The translations under genes were made by a program, and so were the position numbers. Positions 44,170-53,977 of a DNA stretch of 64,000 bases are shown here, in pieces (the stretch's first letter is position 1; every line of letters starts with the position of its first letter). The notes beneath the pieces were generated by a model that made no database searches, was not told the origin of the DNA, and was given only the letters and a program-made list of their open reading frames with translations. The stretch comes from Altererythrobacter sp. ZODW24 (lineage in GTDB: Bacteria > Pseudomonadota > Alphaproteobacteria > Sphingomonadales > Sphingomonadaceae): contig NZ_CP031155.1 in assembly GCF_003344885.1 (NCBI RefSeq), forward strand, positions 2,012,001 to 2,076,000. Direction: 5' to 3'.

Positions 44170-47100
44170 ATGAGTAATTCTAAGAACAGTTCCGCCTACG
44201 CCTCTGGCGCATTGAAGGCCGCTTCGTTGCTTTTGTCGAGTACTGCGCTGACAGTTATTGCACCTGCTGCCCTTGCGCAGGACGCAGCCGCTGAAGCGCC
44301 TGCAGAAAACGAAATCGTTGTCGAGGGTATCCGCGCCACCATTCAGGGATCGATCGCCGAGAAGCGCGATTCGGTTGAAGTATTCGATGCACTTTCCGCG
44401 GAAGAGATCGGTGATCTTCCGGCCCTTTCCATTGGTGAGGCGCTCGAAACGCTGACCGGTGCTGGCTCGCACCGCGAACAGGGCGGCGCGACCGAGATTT
44501 CCATTCGCGGCCTTGGGCCGTTTCTGGGTTCGACCGTAATCAATGGCCGTGTCGCTTCGAACGGTAGTGGTGACCGCTCCGTAAACTTCAGCCAGTTCCC
44601 ATCCGAGCTGTTCAGTAAGGTCGGCATCTACAAGACGCAGGCCGCTAGCTATATTGAAGGCGGTGTCGCCGGCCAGATCGTACTCGAAACGGTAAGGCCG
44701 CTCGATTATGGCAAGCAGCGTCTCCAGGGTGATTTCAAGCTTAACATCAATCCAAATAACTTGGATATCGATGCCGATCAGCGGTTCCAGAAATACGGCT
44801 ATCGCGGCACTGTAAGCTATGTCGACCAGTTCAATGTCGGTGACGGCGAGCTTGGTATTTCACTAGGTTATTCGCGTAGTAACACGAGCAATCCGGAGCA
44901 GGAAGTAAACGCTTCCAACACAATCCGTGCATGTGTGGTTGATCCCACAACCACCAGCGATGGCATCTTTGATGATGGCAACTGCGATACAAGTGGTGAC
45001 ACGATCGACGGCCTTCGTGATGGCACGGTGACCGATGACTTTGTGATTGCGCGCAATAGCTACAACGTGCGTTCGAACATCACCGAAGACACGCGCGATT
45101 CATTCTTCGGCGCGGTTCAGTACAAGCCCACGCCGGATATCGATATCAATGCCGATTTCCAGTATTCCAAGCGTCTCTTCCGCGAGCAGCGCAACGATCT
45201 GGGTTTTGTTGAAGGTCGCCGGATCGATCCCAACAATGCGATCAACAACATCGATGGCTACGATTTAATCTATACGGACTCCGGTGCGCTCCGCCAGTTT
45301 ACCAGCGAGCAGCGCATTGAAGCGATCAGCGAGTATCTTGAGCGGGATGAAGAATATTGGGGCGGCGGTCTCTCGCTCGATGCGCAGGTTTCGGACCGTA
45401 TGAAGATTTCGCTCGACGCGTCTTATTCGCAAACCCAGCGTATTGAAGAAGCTGTGCAAATCCGCTTCCGGACTGAAGATGACGAAGATATCTTCGGGAA
45501 CACCGGTGCGTGGGTACCGAGCCTCGAAAACGATGGCAGTACGCAAGATGACCGCGTGGAAACTGCCGTGCAGATTTTCCAGAACGGATCGCAAGGCATC
45601 AATTTCGTTACTCAGGGGTTTGACGTAAATGATTACACCCTGTTCGCCAACGATCCACGCTTGCGCGCTGACTTGGAGCAAGATCGCTTTAACAGCGTCT
45701 GGGCTGTCCGTGGCGATGTGGAGTATGAAGTAGACGGTTTCTTCTCGAAGATTATGGCTGGTACGCGGTATCAGCAGCTGATCTATCGTGACATTCCTGG
45801 TGCGGCGAACGGCACGAGCCGGTTTGAAAACACATATAATGACACGGCTACGACTGGCGCACTCGCTACCGCAAATCAGGAATGCCGGACGAATTTCCCG
45901 ACAACCGGGTTCCTCTCTTCGATCACTGGCGGAAATGCACTATTCACCAATCTGGACGCTGCGGGCAACGTAATCAGCTCGGGCAACACATATGCAACAT
46001 TTGATCCGCTCTGTATTGCGCGTGTGCTGGAGCGTGAGGATCCATCGGGCCTTTCCTTTGATGAAGATGGCAAGCCGATCTATCCAACAGGTGATTTTGA
46101 CTCGATCCAGAATACTAATGTGGAAGAGCGTAGCTGGGCTGGTTATGTTCAGGCCGACTTCGACACAGATATGGGTAGCACACCGCTTCGCGGTAACGTG
46201 GGTGTTCGCGTAGTCCATACATCAGTTGAATCGACTGGCTTCCGGGGAACACTTTCCGCATCATTCAATGGTGCTGGTGAGCTGATTATTACGGAAGACA
46301 CGGGATCGTTACTTCCAGTAACCGGCGGTAATTCCTACACCGAAATCCTGCCGAGCGTTAACTTGGTTGCAGAATTCCAGCCAGAATTGCTGGGTCGTTT
46401 TGCAGTTTACCGTTCACTGTCGCGTCCTGATCCCTCGGACCTAAGCTTCGGGCGGACCTTCAACGCTCTGGCTGATGAAACTGTAACTTCGATCGCTGAA
46501 GCGGTTGGTACTGCCAATGCAACAGGTAATCCGTTTACCGATCCACTGCTCTCGTGGAACGTTGATGCTGGTCTCGAATGGTATCCCAACAGCGATACGA
46601 TCCTTGCCTTCAACGCATATTATAAGAGCTTTGATGGCGGCTTCGAAACCGTTGGCCAGAACGAAGTGTTCTCGGTTGGCGGCGAAGATCTCGACACATT
46701 GGTCACGACGACCAATGTTACTGATGATACTAGCACAATTTACGGCATCGAGATTACGGCCGCGCACCGGCTCAGCTACCTGCCAGCACCGCTTGACGGC
46801 CTTGGCTTCAAGCTGAGCTACAACTATGCAGACGCTGATTTCGAATTCCAGGATGATACGCTCGGTGCGATTACTACGATCAACTCTGATGGCACGAGAG
46901 ATGTTAGCAATGGCCTGATCCCGCCAGCAAACCTGTTTGGCTTCTCCAAGCATGTTCTTTCGGCGCAGGTCTACTACCAGCTCGGCCCGATCGATCTGCA
47001 GGGTGTTTACAAGTACCGCAGCAATTACTTCCAGCAGTTCATCGGAACTCCCGGTCGTATTCGTTACACCGATGATGTGTCGGTTTTCGAAGCGCGTGCT

Positions 47101-47253
47101 TCCTTCAAGCTGAATGACAACGTCCGCTTCACCGTCGAAGGTCTGAACCTCTTCAACGAGCCGCGTACCGATTTCCGTGGTGCGCCGGACGATCTCGGCC
47201 AAGTGCTGGCCTACGGACCACGCTACTTCGCCGGTGTTCGCTTCAAGTTCTGA
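44170..47253 (+). CDS. TonB-dependent outer-membrane receptor (alginate locus)
   Basis: A 1027-residue outer-membrane transporter of the Caulobacter/Xanthomonas type. It has a signal peptide (about 36 residues ending APAALAQ), a TonB-box-like NEIVVEGIR, a plug domain with EALETLTGAGSHREQGGATE and ISIRGLGPFLGSTVINGR, a long beta-barrel, and the terminal aromatic strand (YFAGVRFKF). ATG at 44170 follows GGGAGAG and begins the signal; an upstream in-frame ATG at 43918 is unlikely. It should import alginate oligomers released by the PL6 enzyme, powered by TonB-ExbBD. The substrate is inferred from its position next to alginate genes. Confidence 0.9.
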   Translation: MSNSKNSSAYASGALKAASLLLSSTALTVIAPAALAQDAAAEAPAENEIVVEGIRATIQGSIAEKRDSVEVFDALSAEEIGDLPALSIGEALETLTGAGSHREQGGATEISIRGLGPFLGSTVINGRVASNGSGDRSVNFSQFPSELFSKVGIYKTQAASYIEGGVAGQIVLETVRPLDYGKQRLQGDFKLNINPNNLDIDADQRFQKYGYRGTVSYVDQFNVGDGELGISLGYSRSNTSNPEQEVNASNTIRACVVDPTTTSDGIFDDGNCDTSGDTIDGLRDGTVTDDFVIARNSYNVRSNITEDTRDSFFGAVQYKPTPDIDINADFQYSKRLFREQRNDLGFVEGRRIDPNNAINNIDGYDLIYTDSGALRQFTSEQRIEAISEYLERDEEYWGGGLSLDAQVSDRMKISLDASYSQTQRIEEAVQIRFRTEDDEDIFGNTGAWVPSLENDGSTQDDRVETAVQIFQNGSQGINFVTQGFDVNDYTLFANDPRLRADLEQDRFNSVWAVRGDVEYEVDGFFSKIMAGTRYQQLIYRDIPGAANGTSRFENTYNDTATTGALATANQECRTNFPTTGFLSSITGGNALFTNLDAAGNVISSGNTYATFDPLCIARVLEREDPSGLSFDEDGKPIYPTGDFDSIQNTNVEERSWAGYVQADFDTDMGSTPLRGNVGVRVVHTSVESTGFRGTLSASFNGAGELIITEDTGSLLPVTGGNSYTEILPSVNLVAEFQPELLGRFAVYRSLSRPDPSDLSFGRTFNALADETVTSIAEAVGTANATGNPFTDPLLSWNVDAGLEWYPNSDTILAFNAYYKSFDGGFETVGQNEVFSVGGEDLDTLVTTTNVTDDTSTIYGIEITAAHRLSYLPAPLDGLGFKLSYNYADADFEFQDDTLGAITTINSDGTRDVSNGLIPPANLFGFSKHVLSAQVYYQLGPIDLQGVYKYRSNYFQQFIGTPGRIRYTDDVSVFEARASFKLNDNVRFTVEGLNLFNEPRTDFRGAPDDLGQVLAYGPRYFAGVRFKF

Positions 47254-47266
47254 TAGCTTGAAGCGG

Positions 47267-47300
47267 ATATGGCGGCGGCGCGGGGGTGTCGCCGCCATAT
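47267..47300 (+). terminator. Terminator-like hairpin after the TonB receptor
   Basis: ATATGGCGGCG at 47267-47277 pairs with CGCCGCCATAT at 47290-47300 (11 pairs). Only a short T/C stretch follows, so it may attenuate rather than fully terminate, separating the receptor transcript from the regulator gene. Confidence 0.65.
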
Positions 47301-47383
47301 TCCTTACCCCAGTCGACAATGACTGGACCCTTACGCTAGGTGCATTGGTGAACTGAGACGATTTACACGGGATTTTGCCTAAT

Positions 47384-48121
47384 ATGGCCGAACAACGCTT
47401 GTTCCATACTATTGCCGAGCAACTGACAAAGTTGATCGAGCAGGGTGTTTTCCCGCCGGGCTCGCGCCTTCCGGGGGAGCGTGAACTGGCCGAGCGTTTC
47501 AATGTCAGCCGGGTCACTATCCGCGAAGCTGAAATCGCTTTGCAGGCAATTGGCCGGATCGACATCAGAACGGGTGCCGGTGTTTATGTCTGCGAAGAAC
47601 AACCTGTGCATCCCGGCGCTTTACCCGATGTAAGCGCGTTTGAACTGACTGAAGCACGTTCACTGATCGAAGGCGAAGCTGCGGCGCTTGCGGCGAAGAT
47701 GATTTCAGAGGCTACGCTCGCGAAGCTGGAAGGTCTGATCAAGGAAATGGCGTCAGCGGACGAGGAGGTTTCGACCGCCGCCGATCGCGAATTCCACTCG
47801 ACCATTGCTCATGCGTCAGGAAACGGCGCGCTCGTCCACACGATCAAGCAGTTGTGGCGGATGCGCGAAGAGCTGCCGACCGTGAAGCGCAGCTACGAAT
47901 CGGTTTGCGATACTGATCCCAATGCTCGTGCACGCGAGCATCAGGAAATCTTCGATGCGCTGGCTGCGCATGATCCTGACCGAGCCCGCAGTGCGATGCG
48001 CCAGCACTTCTTGCGTCTGATCTCGGCAATGCTCGACGTGACCGAGAAACAAGCGATGCAGGAAGTTCGCCAGCGTGCGACCGAAAGCCGCGAGCGCTTC
48101 CTGGCCGCCAGCAACCTCTGA
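47384..48121 (+). CDS. GntR/FCD-family transcriptional regulator (UxuR/ExuR-like)
   Basis: A 245-residue regulator: winged helix-turn-helix at residues about 5-70 (LPGERELAERFNVSRVTIRE and GRIDIRTGAGVYV), then the all-helical FCD ligand domain with conserved residues E, H and R (DREFHSTIAHASGNGALVHT, REHQEIFDALAAHDPDRARS, AMRQHF). FCD members of the UxuR/ExuR line sense uronate-derived acids, so an intermediate such as KDG or DEH is a likely inducer. A start at 47384 is used; a TTG at 47375 is possible. It sits between receptor and lyases, and imperfect UxuR-type half-sites are nearby, including one before its own start (ATTGGT at 47344). Confidence 0.9.
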   Translation: MAEQRLFHTIAEQLTKLIEQGVFPPGSRLPGERELAERFNVSRVTIREAEIALQAIGRIDIRTGAGVYVCEEQPVHPGALPDVSAFELTEARSLIEGEAAALAAKMISEATLAKLEGLIKEMASADEEVSTAADREFHSTIAHASGNGALVHTIKQLWRMREELPTVKRSYESVCDTDPNARAREHQEIFDALAAHDPDRARSAMRQHFLRLISAMLDVTEKQAMQEVRQRATESRERFLAASNL

Positions 48122-48132
48122 CTTCCGATTAA

Positions 48133-48146
48133 ATTGGTATAAAGAA
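48133..48146 (+). promoter_or_regulatory. Candidate GntR operator upstream of the PL6 lyase
   Basis: ATTGGTATA at 48133-48141 is a perfect left half of ATTGGTATACCAAT, and the preceding AA extends the match to the wider UxuR consensus. It lies about 90 bases before the lyase start, close to the distance seen for the receptor site. Confidence 0.55.
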
Positions 48147-48232
48147 AAATGCCGATCCGGTATGTGCGATTGGTTGACGCGATTTGTGGCGAGTGATAGT
48201 CCCTGTTCCCTAAGGGAATGGGAGAGGATCGA

Positions 48233-50488
48233 ATGCTTACCAGGCTAGGCCTGACTATCGCGGCGTGTCTTTGTATTCCGGCCCCTGCTTTGGCCGAGAA
48301 TTTCTATGTCAAAACGCAGGCTGAATATTTCGCCGCTGCCAAGGATGTGCAGGCTGGCGATGTAATCATTCTGGCCGCGGGCAATTGGCAGGACTTCGAG
48401 ATTGTTCTGACCGGCAAGGGTACGGCGAAAAAGCCGATCACGCTGATTTCAGAAGCGCCCGGCAAAACCGTGATAACCGGTAAGTCGAATCTGCGCATCG
48501 GCGGCGAATATATCCTCGTCACCGGCCTGACCTTCATCAAGGGCTCCAGCCCGACCGGCGAAGTGATTTCCTTCCGCCGCAGCAAAACCGATCAAGCGCG
48601 CAACAGCCGCGTTACCGAAGTTGTCATTGACGGCTTCAACAAACCGGACCGCTACGAGACCGACTATTGGGTCGGCATGTATGGTTCAAACAATCGCTTC
48701 GATCACAATTACCTTGCCGGCAAAAGCAACAAGGGTGTGACCATGGCCGTCCGCCTCGACAGCGAGGAAAGCCGCGAGAATGGCCACCGGATCGACCATA
48801 ATTACTTTGGCGCGCGCCCGATACTTGGCTCCAACGGCGGCGAGACGCTGCGGGTCGGCACCAGCAAATATTCGATGTATCTGTCGAACACGATCATCGA
48901 GGATAATTACTTCGAAAAATGCGATGGCGAGGTCGAGATCATCTCGATCAAGGCAGGCGGAAATACCGTCCGTCGCAACGTTTTCGACGCCAGTCGTGGG
49001 GCGCTCACTTTGCGCCACGGCGACGACAATCTGATCGAACGCAATGTCTTCCTCGGCCGAGGCAAGGATCACACGGGCGGCATCCGCGTGATCAACCAGA
49101 ACCAGACGGTTCGAGGCAATTACATGGAAGGGCTTCGGGGCACAGGTTTTGCCAGCGCTCTGACCGTCATGAACGGCGTGCCGAACTCACCGGTTAATCG
49201 CTACGTTCAGGTCAAGGACGCCCATATTTCGAACAACAGCATCCTCGATAGCAAGCGCGTCACGTTCGGCGCGGGCGCTGATGAGGAGCGCTCTGCTTTT
49301 CCGATTGATAGTAGCTTCACCGACAACATCCTAAGCGGCGCGGGCGCAGGTACATTTGTCGAGGTTGATGATGATACTTCAGGCATTGCCTATTCCGGCA
49401 ACGTCCTGGCGGGCGGCAACGTCCATAGCGCGCTGGCCAAGCAGCTGCGCTTCGCGAAAGTCGAGATGGTGCGGGCCGAGAATGGATTGCTCTATCCCGC
49501 TGATCCTGCACTAGCCGCCATCGGCGCACCACGCGATCTCGCGCCGATCGCGCGTGATGCGACTGGCCCTGCTTGGTATCCCAAGCCCAAGTCTGGCGAT
49601 CTTTTTGCAGGCGGCGCAACCGTTCAGGTCGCCCCCGGCGATGATACGCTCAGCGAAGCGTTAATGAAGGCAAGCGACGGCGACACGCTGCAACTGGCGA
49701 CGGGCACCTATAATGTGTCCAAGACGTTGCAGCTCACCCGCGCTGTGTCGATTGTCGGGATAGAGGGCCAACAGGCGCCCGCTTCGGTGGTCAAGTTCGC
49801 CCGCCCGAGCCTGTTTGAAATTGGTGAGGGCGGCAGTATCCGCCTCGTGAGTCTTTCCATCAGCGGCGAGGACGCGCCCGACAATGTCGGCAACAATGTC
49901 ATCCGTACAAAAGCTGGGCCGGTTCTGAGGAACTTCTCCATCGAAATGCAAGATGTGCATGTAACCGATTTGACTGTGAACAAGAGCTTCGACGTGATCG
50001 CAATCGGCAAGAGCGCATTGGCTGACAATATCAGCATCGCGGATAGCAGCTTTGAACGTATTAGCGGCACAGTGGTCAATGCCGCCGCCGAAACTGATGA
50101 TTACGGCCAGTATAATGCCGAATATGTGACCATCGAGGATTCGTCCTTCGCTGATGTCGAGGGCATGATCGCCAATATCTATCGCGGCGGGCGCGACGAA
50201 AGCACCTTCGGCCCGCACTTCACCATGAACGACACCGCGATTGCGAATGTCGGCCGGGGTAAGAACAATCCGGCTGGTGTCTCCCTGCTGCTTCACGGCG
50301 TGCAGGATGCCAAGGTTTCTGAGAACAGCGTCGCGGGCTCGGCTCCGATAAAGGTGGTCCACACCGTAGGCACGCCCCAGACTGCGATCACAGACAACGC
50401 CTTTGCAGACACGCCTGCACCGGTGATTGAAGAGATGAATTACGATGGCCCGCAGCGCGCTCTCATTGCCGGAAACGTTTCGCAATGA
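48233..50488 (+). CDS. Polysaccharide lyase family 6 alginate lyase, two-domain
   Basis: A 751-residue secreted enzyme: signal peptide (ending PAPALAEN), an N-terminal parallel beta-helix with the PL6 catalytic site, and a second beta-helix-like domain from about residue 455. The active-site Lys and Arg are K240 in EIISIKAGGNTVRRN and R261 in GALTLRHGDDN, spaced by 21 residues as in chondroitinase B and AlyGC; acidic metal ligands are E233 and E235 (DGEVE). PL6 enzymes cleave alginate by beta-elimination; the two-domain form is often exolytic, so it may release unsaturated monomer. ATG at 48233 follows GGGAGAGG. Its stop overlaps the PL17 start (ATGA). Confidence 0.93.
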   Translation: MLTRLGLTIAACLCIPAPALAENFYVKTQAEYFAAAKDVQAGDVIILAAGNWQDFEIVLTGKGTAKKPITLISEAPGKTVITGKSNLRIGGEYILVTGLTFIKGSSPTGEVISFRRSKTDQARNSRVTEVVIDGFNKPDRYETDYWVGMYGSNNRFDHNYLAGKSNKGVTMAVRLDSEESRENGHRIDHNYFGARPILGSNGGETLRVGTSKYSMYLSNTIIEDNYFEKCDGEVEIISIKAGGNTVRRNVFDASRGALTLRHGDDNLIERNVFLGRGKDHTGGIRVINQNQTVRGNYMEGLRGTGFASALTVMNGVPNSPVNRYVQVKDAHISNNSILDSKRVTFGAGADEERSAFPIDSSFTDNILSGAGAGTFVEVDDDTSGIAYSGNVLAGGNVHSALAKQLRFAKVEMVRAENGLLYPADPALAAIGAPRDLAPIARDATGPAWYPKPKSGDLFAGGATVQVAPGDDTLSEALMKASDGDTLQLATGTYNVSKTLQLTRAVSIVGIEGQQAPASVVKFARPSLFEIGEGGSIRLVSLSISGEDAPDNVGNNVIRTKAGPVLRNFSIEMQDVHVTDLTVNKSFDVIAIGKSALADNISIADSSFERISGTVVNAAAETDDYGQYNAEYVTIEDSSFADVEGMIANIYRGGRDESTFGPHFTMNDTAIANVGRGKNNPAGVSLLLHGVQDAKVSENSVAGSAPIKVVHTVGTPQTAITDNAFADTPAPVIEEMNYDGPQRALIAGNVSQ

Positions 50489-52665
50489 AGCGCGCAGTGA
50501 TCTTCTTGGCTGCCAGTGCGCTAGCCATGCCGGCGCATGCACAAGAGCGCGCTGCTGGCGAGGCTGTAGAGCAGAGCTCCGCACAAAACGCGCCACTCTT
50601 CGCTGGAGAACTTGAATTCTCCAAGGCCTTTTTGGCGGATATCATGGCCGAGGGTGTGGTTGTGCCGACGCCAAAGGATCCCGGCGGCGGATATACGCAT
50701 GAGCAGCACAAGCGGAACTTTAAGGCGATCTACCTCGGCGGGCAGCTTTACAGGCTAACCGGCGAGCAGAAATATGCCGACTATGTGCGAGATGTGCTTC
50801 TTGCTTATGCCGAACTATATCCGACACTGGGCGAACATCCGGCGCGCAAGAATAGTCAGAGCTCGGGCCGAATTTTCTGGCAAGTGCTGAATGATGCAAT
50901 GTGGATGGTCGATAGCATTCAGGGCTATGAGGCCATCCGTGGCAGCTTGTCCGAAGCGGATCGCGAGAACATCGATAACAATCTCTTCCGCAAAGCGGCG
51001 GAGTTTCTCTCTACCGGTTCGGCGGTGACATTCAGCAAAATCCATAACCATGCGACATGGGCAACAGCGGGCGTCGGGATGACAGGCTACCTGTTGGGCG
51101 ACAAAGAGCTGGTCGATATCGCCTTGCTCGGGCTCGACAAGAGCGGCGAGACGGGATTTTTGCGGCAGAGTGAGTTGCTGTTTTCCCCCGATGGTTATTA
51201 CACCGAAGGCCCCTATTATCAGCGTTTTGCGCTAAAGCCGTTTGTGGTTTTTGCCGGTGCAATTGAGAAAAACGATCCAAGTCGTAAAATCTTTGAGCAT
51301 CGTGATGGTATTTTGCTGAAGGCGCTCACGACCACCATTCAGCTTACTTATGACGGCTATTTCTTCCCGTTCAACGACGCGATCCGCGACAAGAGCCTGA
51401 ATACTGACGAGCTGTTTCACGGCGTCGCTGTGGCCTATCAAAAAACTCGCGATCCCGGCTTGTTGTCTATCGCTGAGTGGCAGGGACGCACAGTCCTTAC
51501 CGATGCTGGCATGATGGTGGCCAATGATCTCGCCGCTGGCAAGGCGAAGCCGTTTCCGTTTAAATCGATGCTGCTATCCGATGGGCCATCGGGCAATCAG
51601 GGCGCCGTAGCGGTCATTCGTGAAGGTGATAGCACGACCGGCAAGGCGCTCGTCGCCAAAAACAGCTCGCAAGGTATGGGCCACGGTCATTTTGATAAGC
51701 TGAGCTGGCAATATTATGACAATGGTCACGAGATCGTCACCGACTATGGTGCGGCACGTTTCCTGAATATCGAAGCCAAGGATGGCGGACGGTATCTGCC
51801 GGAAAACGAAAGCTGGGCGAAGCAAACCATCGCGCACAACACGTTGGTGGTGGATGAGACAACGCATTTTGGCGGCGACGCCAAAGTCGCGGATACCATT
51901 GCGCCGGAGCAGCTGTACTTCTCCGACACGTCCGGAGCGCAGGTCAGTACTGGCCGCATTGTTGGCGCATATGACGGTGTCGACTTTACTCGCACTGTTG
52001 CGCTGCTTGACATTGCAGGGCTCAACCATTCGCTGGTCGTCGATCTAACGCGGGTGAACAGCGACGGTCCGCATAAATATGACATGCCGCTCCATTACAT
52101 GGGGCAGATCATGCGGGTCGGTTTTGACCTGGCATCCAACACTCAGGATCGCCCTGTTCTAGGTACAGGCAGTGGCTATCAGCATATTTGGATCGATGCT
52201 GCCGGACGGCCCAGCACAGCTAAAAGCGCTTTCGTGACATGGCTGCTGGGTGACCGGTTCTACACTGCCCGCTGGGTGCCGCAGGCGAATGCCACCACCA
52301 TTCTTGCCGAAAGTGGGGCGAATGATGCCTCTTTCAACCTGCGCCGCGAACCGATGCTGATTCAGCGCGTCGATGGCGTCAGCGACACGACTTTCGCCAG
52401 CGTGCTTGAAGCCCATGGCCGCTATGATGGTGCTGCAGAACGCACCACCGCCAGTGACAGCCGCATCGCCGATATTGCGCATCACCGCGCAGGTGATAGC
52501 GACATCATGATTATCGAAACCATCGGCGGTGAACGCACCGCCTTTGCCATATCCTACGACAAAGACCCGGCGGCTAAACACCGGGCAAAGATCGCAGGGG
52601 AAGACATTCGCTGGACCGGCTTCGCCGCGAAAGTGGAATTACCGCGGGGAGGATCGCGCAAATGA
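50485..52665 (+). CDS. Polysaccharide lyase family 17 oligoalginate lyase
   Basis: A 726-residue secreted enzyme: signal peptide (MKRAVIFLAASALAMPAHAQ), alpha/alpha toroid, then a heparinase II/III-type beta-sandwich. Catalytic residues by family position are N188-H189 (KIHNHATWAT) and Y245 (GPYYQRFALKPF), with the metal and activity-related GHGHFDKLSW and IAHNTLVVDETTHF in the second part. PL17 enzymes are exolytic and release the unsaturated monouronate that turns into DEH. It overlaps PL6 and the MFS gene by four bases each, so the three are one operon. Confidence 0.95.
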   Translation: MKRAVIFLAASALAMPAHAQERAAGEAVEQSSAQNAPLFAGELEFSKAFLADIMAEGVVVPTPKDPGGGYTHEQHKRNFKAIYLGGQLYRLTGEQKYADYVRDVLLAYAELYPTLGEHPARKNSQSSGRIFWQVLNDAMWMVDSIQGYEAIRGSLSEADRENIDNNLFRKAAEFLSTGSAVTFSKIHNHATWATAGVGMTGYLLGDKELVDIALLGLDKSGETGFLRQSELLFSPDGYYTEGPYYQRFALKPFVVFAGAIEKNDPSRKIFEHRDGILLKALTTTIQLTYDGYFFPFNDAIRDKSLNTDELFHGVAVAYQKTRDPGLLSIAEWQGRTVLTDAGMMVANDLAAGKAKPFPFKSMLLSDGPSGNQGAVAVIREGDSTTGKALVAKNSSQGMGHGHFDKLSWQYYDNGHEIVTDYGAARFLNIEAKDGGRYLPENESWAKQTIAHNTLVVDETTHFGGDAKVADTIAPEQLYFSDTSGAQVSTGRIVGAYDGVDFTRTVALLDIAGLNHSLVVDLTRVNSDGPHKYDMPLHYMGQIMRVGFDLASNTQDRPVLGTGSGYQHIWIDAAGRPSTAKSAFVTWLLGDRFYTARWVPQANATTILAESGANDASFNLRREPMLIQRVDGVSDTTFASVLEAHGRYDGAAERTTASDSRIADIAHHRAGDSDIMIIETIGGERTAFAISYDKDPAAKHRAKIAGEDIRWTGFAAKVELPRGGSRK

Positions 52666-53933
52666 ATGGGAAGTTCCGTTGGCTGATTGTCAGCCTCGTC
52701 GCTCTGGCGACGATCATCAATTATATCGACCGCGGCGCGCTCGGGTTTCTCTGGCCGGAAATTTCCGAAGAGTTGAACCTGACGAAGACCGACTATGCGA
52801 TCATTCTCAACGTCTTCACCTTCGCTTATGCGTTCGGTCAGACGCTGTTCGGTAAGATCTTTGACTGGATCGGTACACGAATGGGTTTCGTTCTCTCAAT
52901 CGTGGTTTGGTCGGCTGCGACAATGCTTCATGCGGTCGCCACCAGCCTTACCACTTTTGCGGTTTTCCGGGGTCTTCTAGGCATTTCGGAGGCAGGCAAC
53001 TGGCCCGGCGCGACCAAGGCCAATGCGGAGTGGTTCCCGATCAATGAACGCGCTTTGGCGCAGGGCATTTTCAATTCCGGCGCGGCTATTGGCGGGATCG
53101 TGTCACCACTGATCATTGCCTATCTGTTCGTATTTCTGGGTAGCTGGCAGGCGACATTTATCGCGGTGGGCGCGCTTGGCTTCCTCTGGCTGATCCCTTG
53201 GTTGTTGATCTACAAATCAGGCCCTGAAGATCATCCGTGGCTTTCCGAAGAGGAACGTCAATATATCCTCACCGGCCAACGCGACAAGGAAACGAACGAG
53301 GTTGCGACTTATGCGCCAACGACGGGCCAAATCCTGTCGCGCAAGGAAAGCTGGGGCGTTATCCTTGCCTCGTTCTTCCTCGATCCGATCTGGTGGCTGT
53401 TTGTTGGCTGGCTGCCGCTTTATCTCTCCGAGACATATGGTTTCGGCGTGAAGGATATCGGGCTATATGCTTGGGTCCCATATGTTGGCGCGATGCTGGG
53501 GGCATGGTTCGGCGGCTGGCTTGCGGGCAACCGTATCAAGTCGGGTTGGAGCGTGAATAAGGCACGCAAGGTTGTGATCAGCCTTGGCGGCGTGATCATG
53601 CTGATTTCGCTGCTGATGACAATCAATGCCGGTTCGCCGCTGATTGCCGTGCTGCTGATGGCTGCCATTCTGTTCGGTTTCCAAACCGCAGTGGGCAACA
53701 TCCAGACGCTGCCGAGTGATTTCTACAGCGGTAAGTCGGTTGCTTCACTGGCAGGGTTTGCCGGTACGGCGGCCAAGCTGGCTGTGGTCGGGCTTAACTT
53801 CCTGATCCCGTTCATTACGGTGAACAGCTACGCACCTGCCTTCGCGGTCGGGGCGGGCCTCGCAATCATGACGGTGCTTTCGGTGCTGATCTTCTGCCCC
53901 AATATCAAACCCCTGAAACCAACGGCTGTGTGA
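52662..53933 (+). CDS. MFS permease, ExuT/ACS hexuronate-type
   Basis: A 423-residue major facilitator with 12 predicted helices. Signatures include IINYIDRGALGFLWPEISEE, FAYAFGQTLFGKIFDWIGTR and FRGLLGISEAGNWPGATKAN, which match the anion:cation symporter family containing ExuT. Given its place after PL6 and PL17 it should bring the unsaturated uronate or DEH from the periplasm into the cytosol. Its start overlaps the PL17 stop by four bases (ATGA). Confidence 0.9.
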   Translation: MNGKFRWLIVSLVALATIINYIDRGALGFLWPEISEELNLTKTDYAIILNVFTFAYAFGQTLFGKIFDWIGTRMGFVLSIVVWSAATMLHAVATSLTTFAVFRGLLGISEAGNWPGATKANAEWFPINERALAQGIFNSGAAIGGIVSPLIIAYLFVFLGSWQATFIAVGALGFLWLIPWLLIYKSGPEDHPWLSEEERQYILTGQRDKETNEVATYAPTTGQILSRKESWGVILASFFLDPIWWLFVGWLPLYLSETYGFGVKDIGLYAWVPYVGAMLGAWFGGWLAGNRIKSGWSVNKARKVVISLGGVIMLISLLMTINAGSPLIAVLLMAAILFGFQTAVGNIQTLPSDFYSGKSVASLAGFAGTAAKLAVVGLNFLIPFITVNSYAPAFAVGAGLAIMTVLSVLIFCPNIKPLKPTAV

Positions 53934-53977
53934 AGCGGTCTTTCAATTCATATCATATCTAAGAGACAGGAAAACTT

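Noticed and set aside
44170-47253. Receptor as an iron-siderophore type transporter.
   Set aside because: The locus contains only uronate genes and no siderophore or Fur-box signals, so uptake of alginate oligomers is more consistent. The family alone cannot decide it.
46441-47565. Long minus-strand frame opposite the end of the TonB receptor.
   Set aside because: The plus-strand receptor has a signal, plug and C-terminal aromatic strand and covers the region; the opposite frame has no recognisable domain.
49661-50596. Long minus-strand frame opposite the PL6 C-terminal domain.
   Set aside because: The plus frame continues the lyase with coherent beta-helix repeats and ends in a coupled ATGA; the minus frame is a composition artefact.
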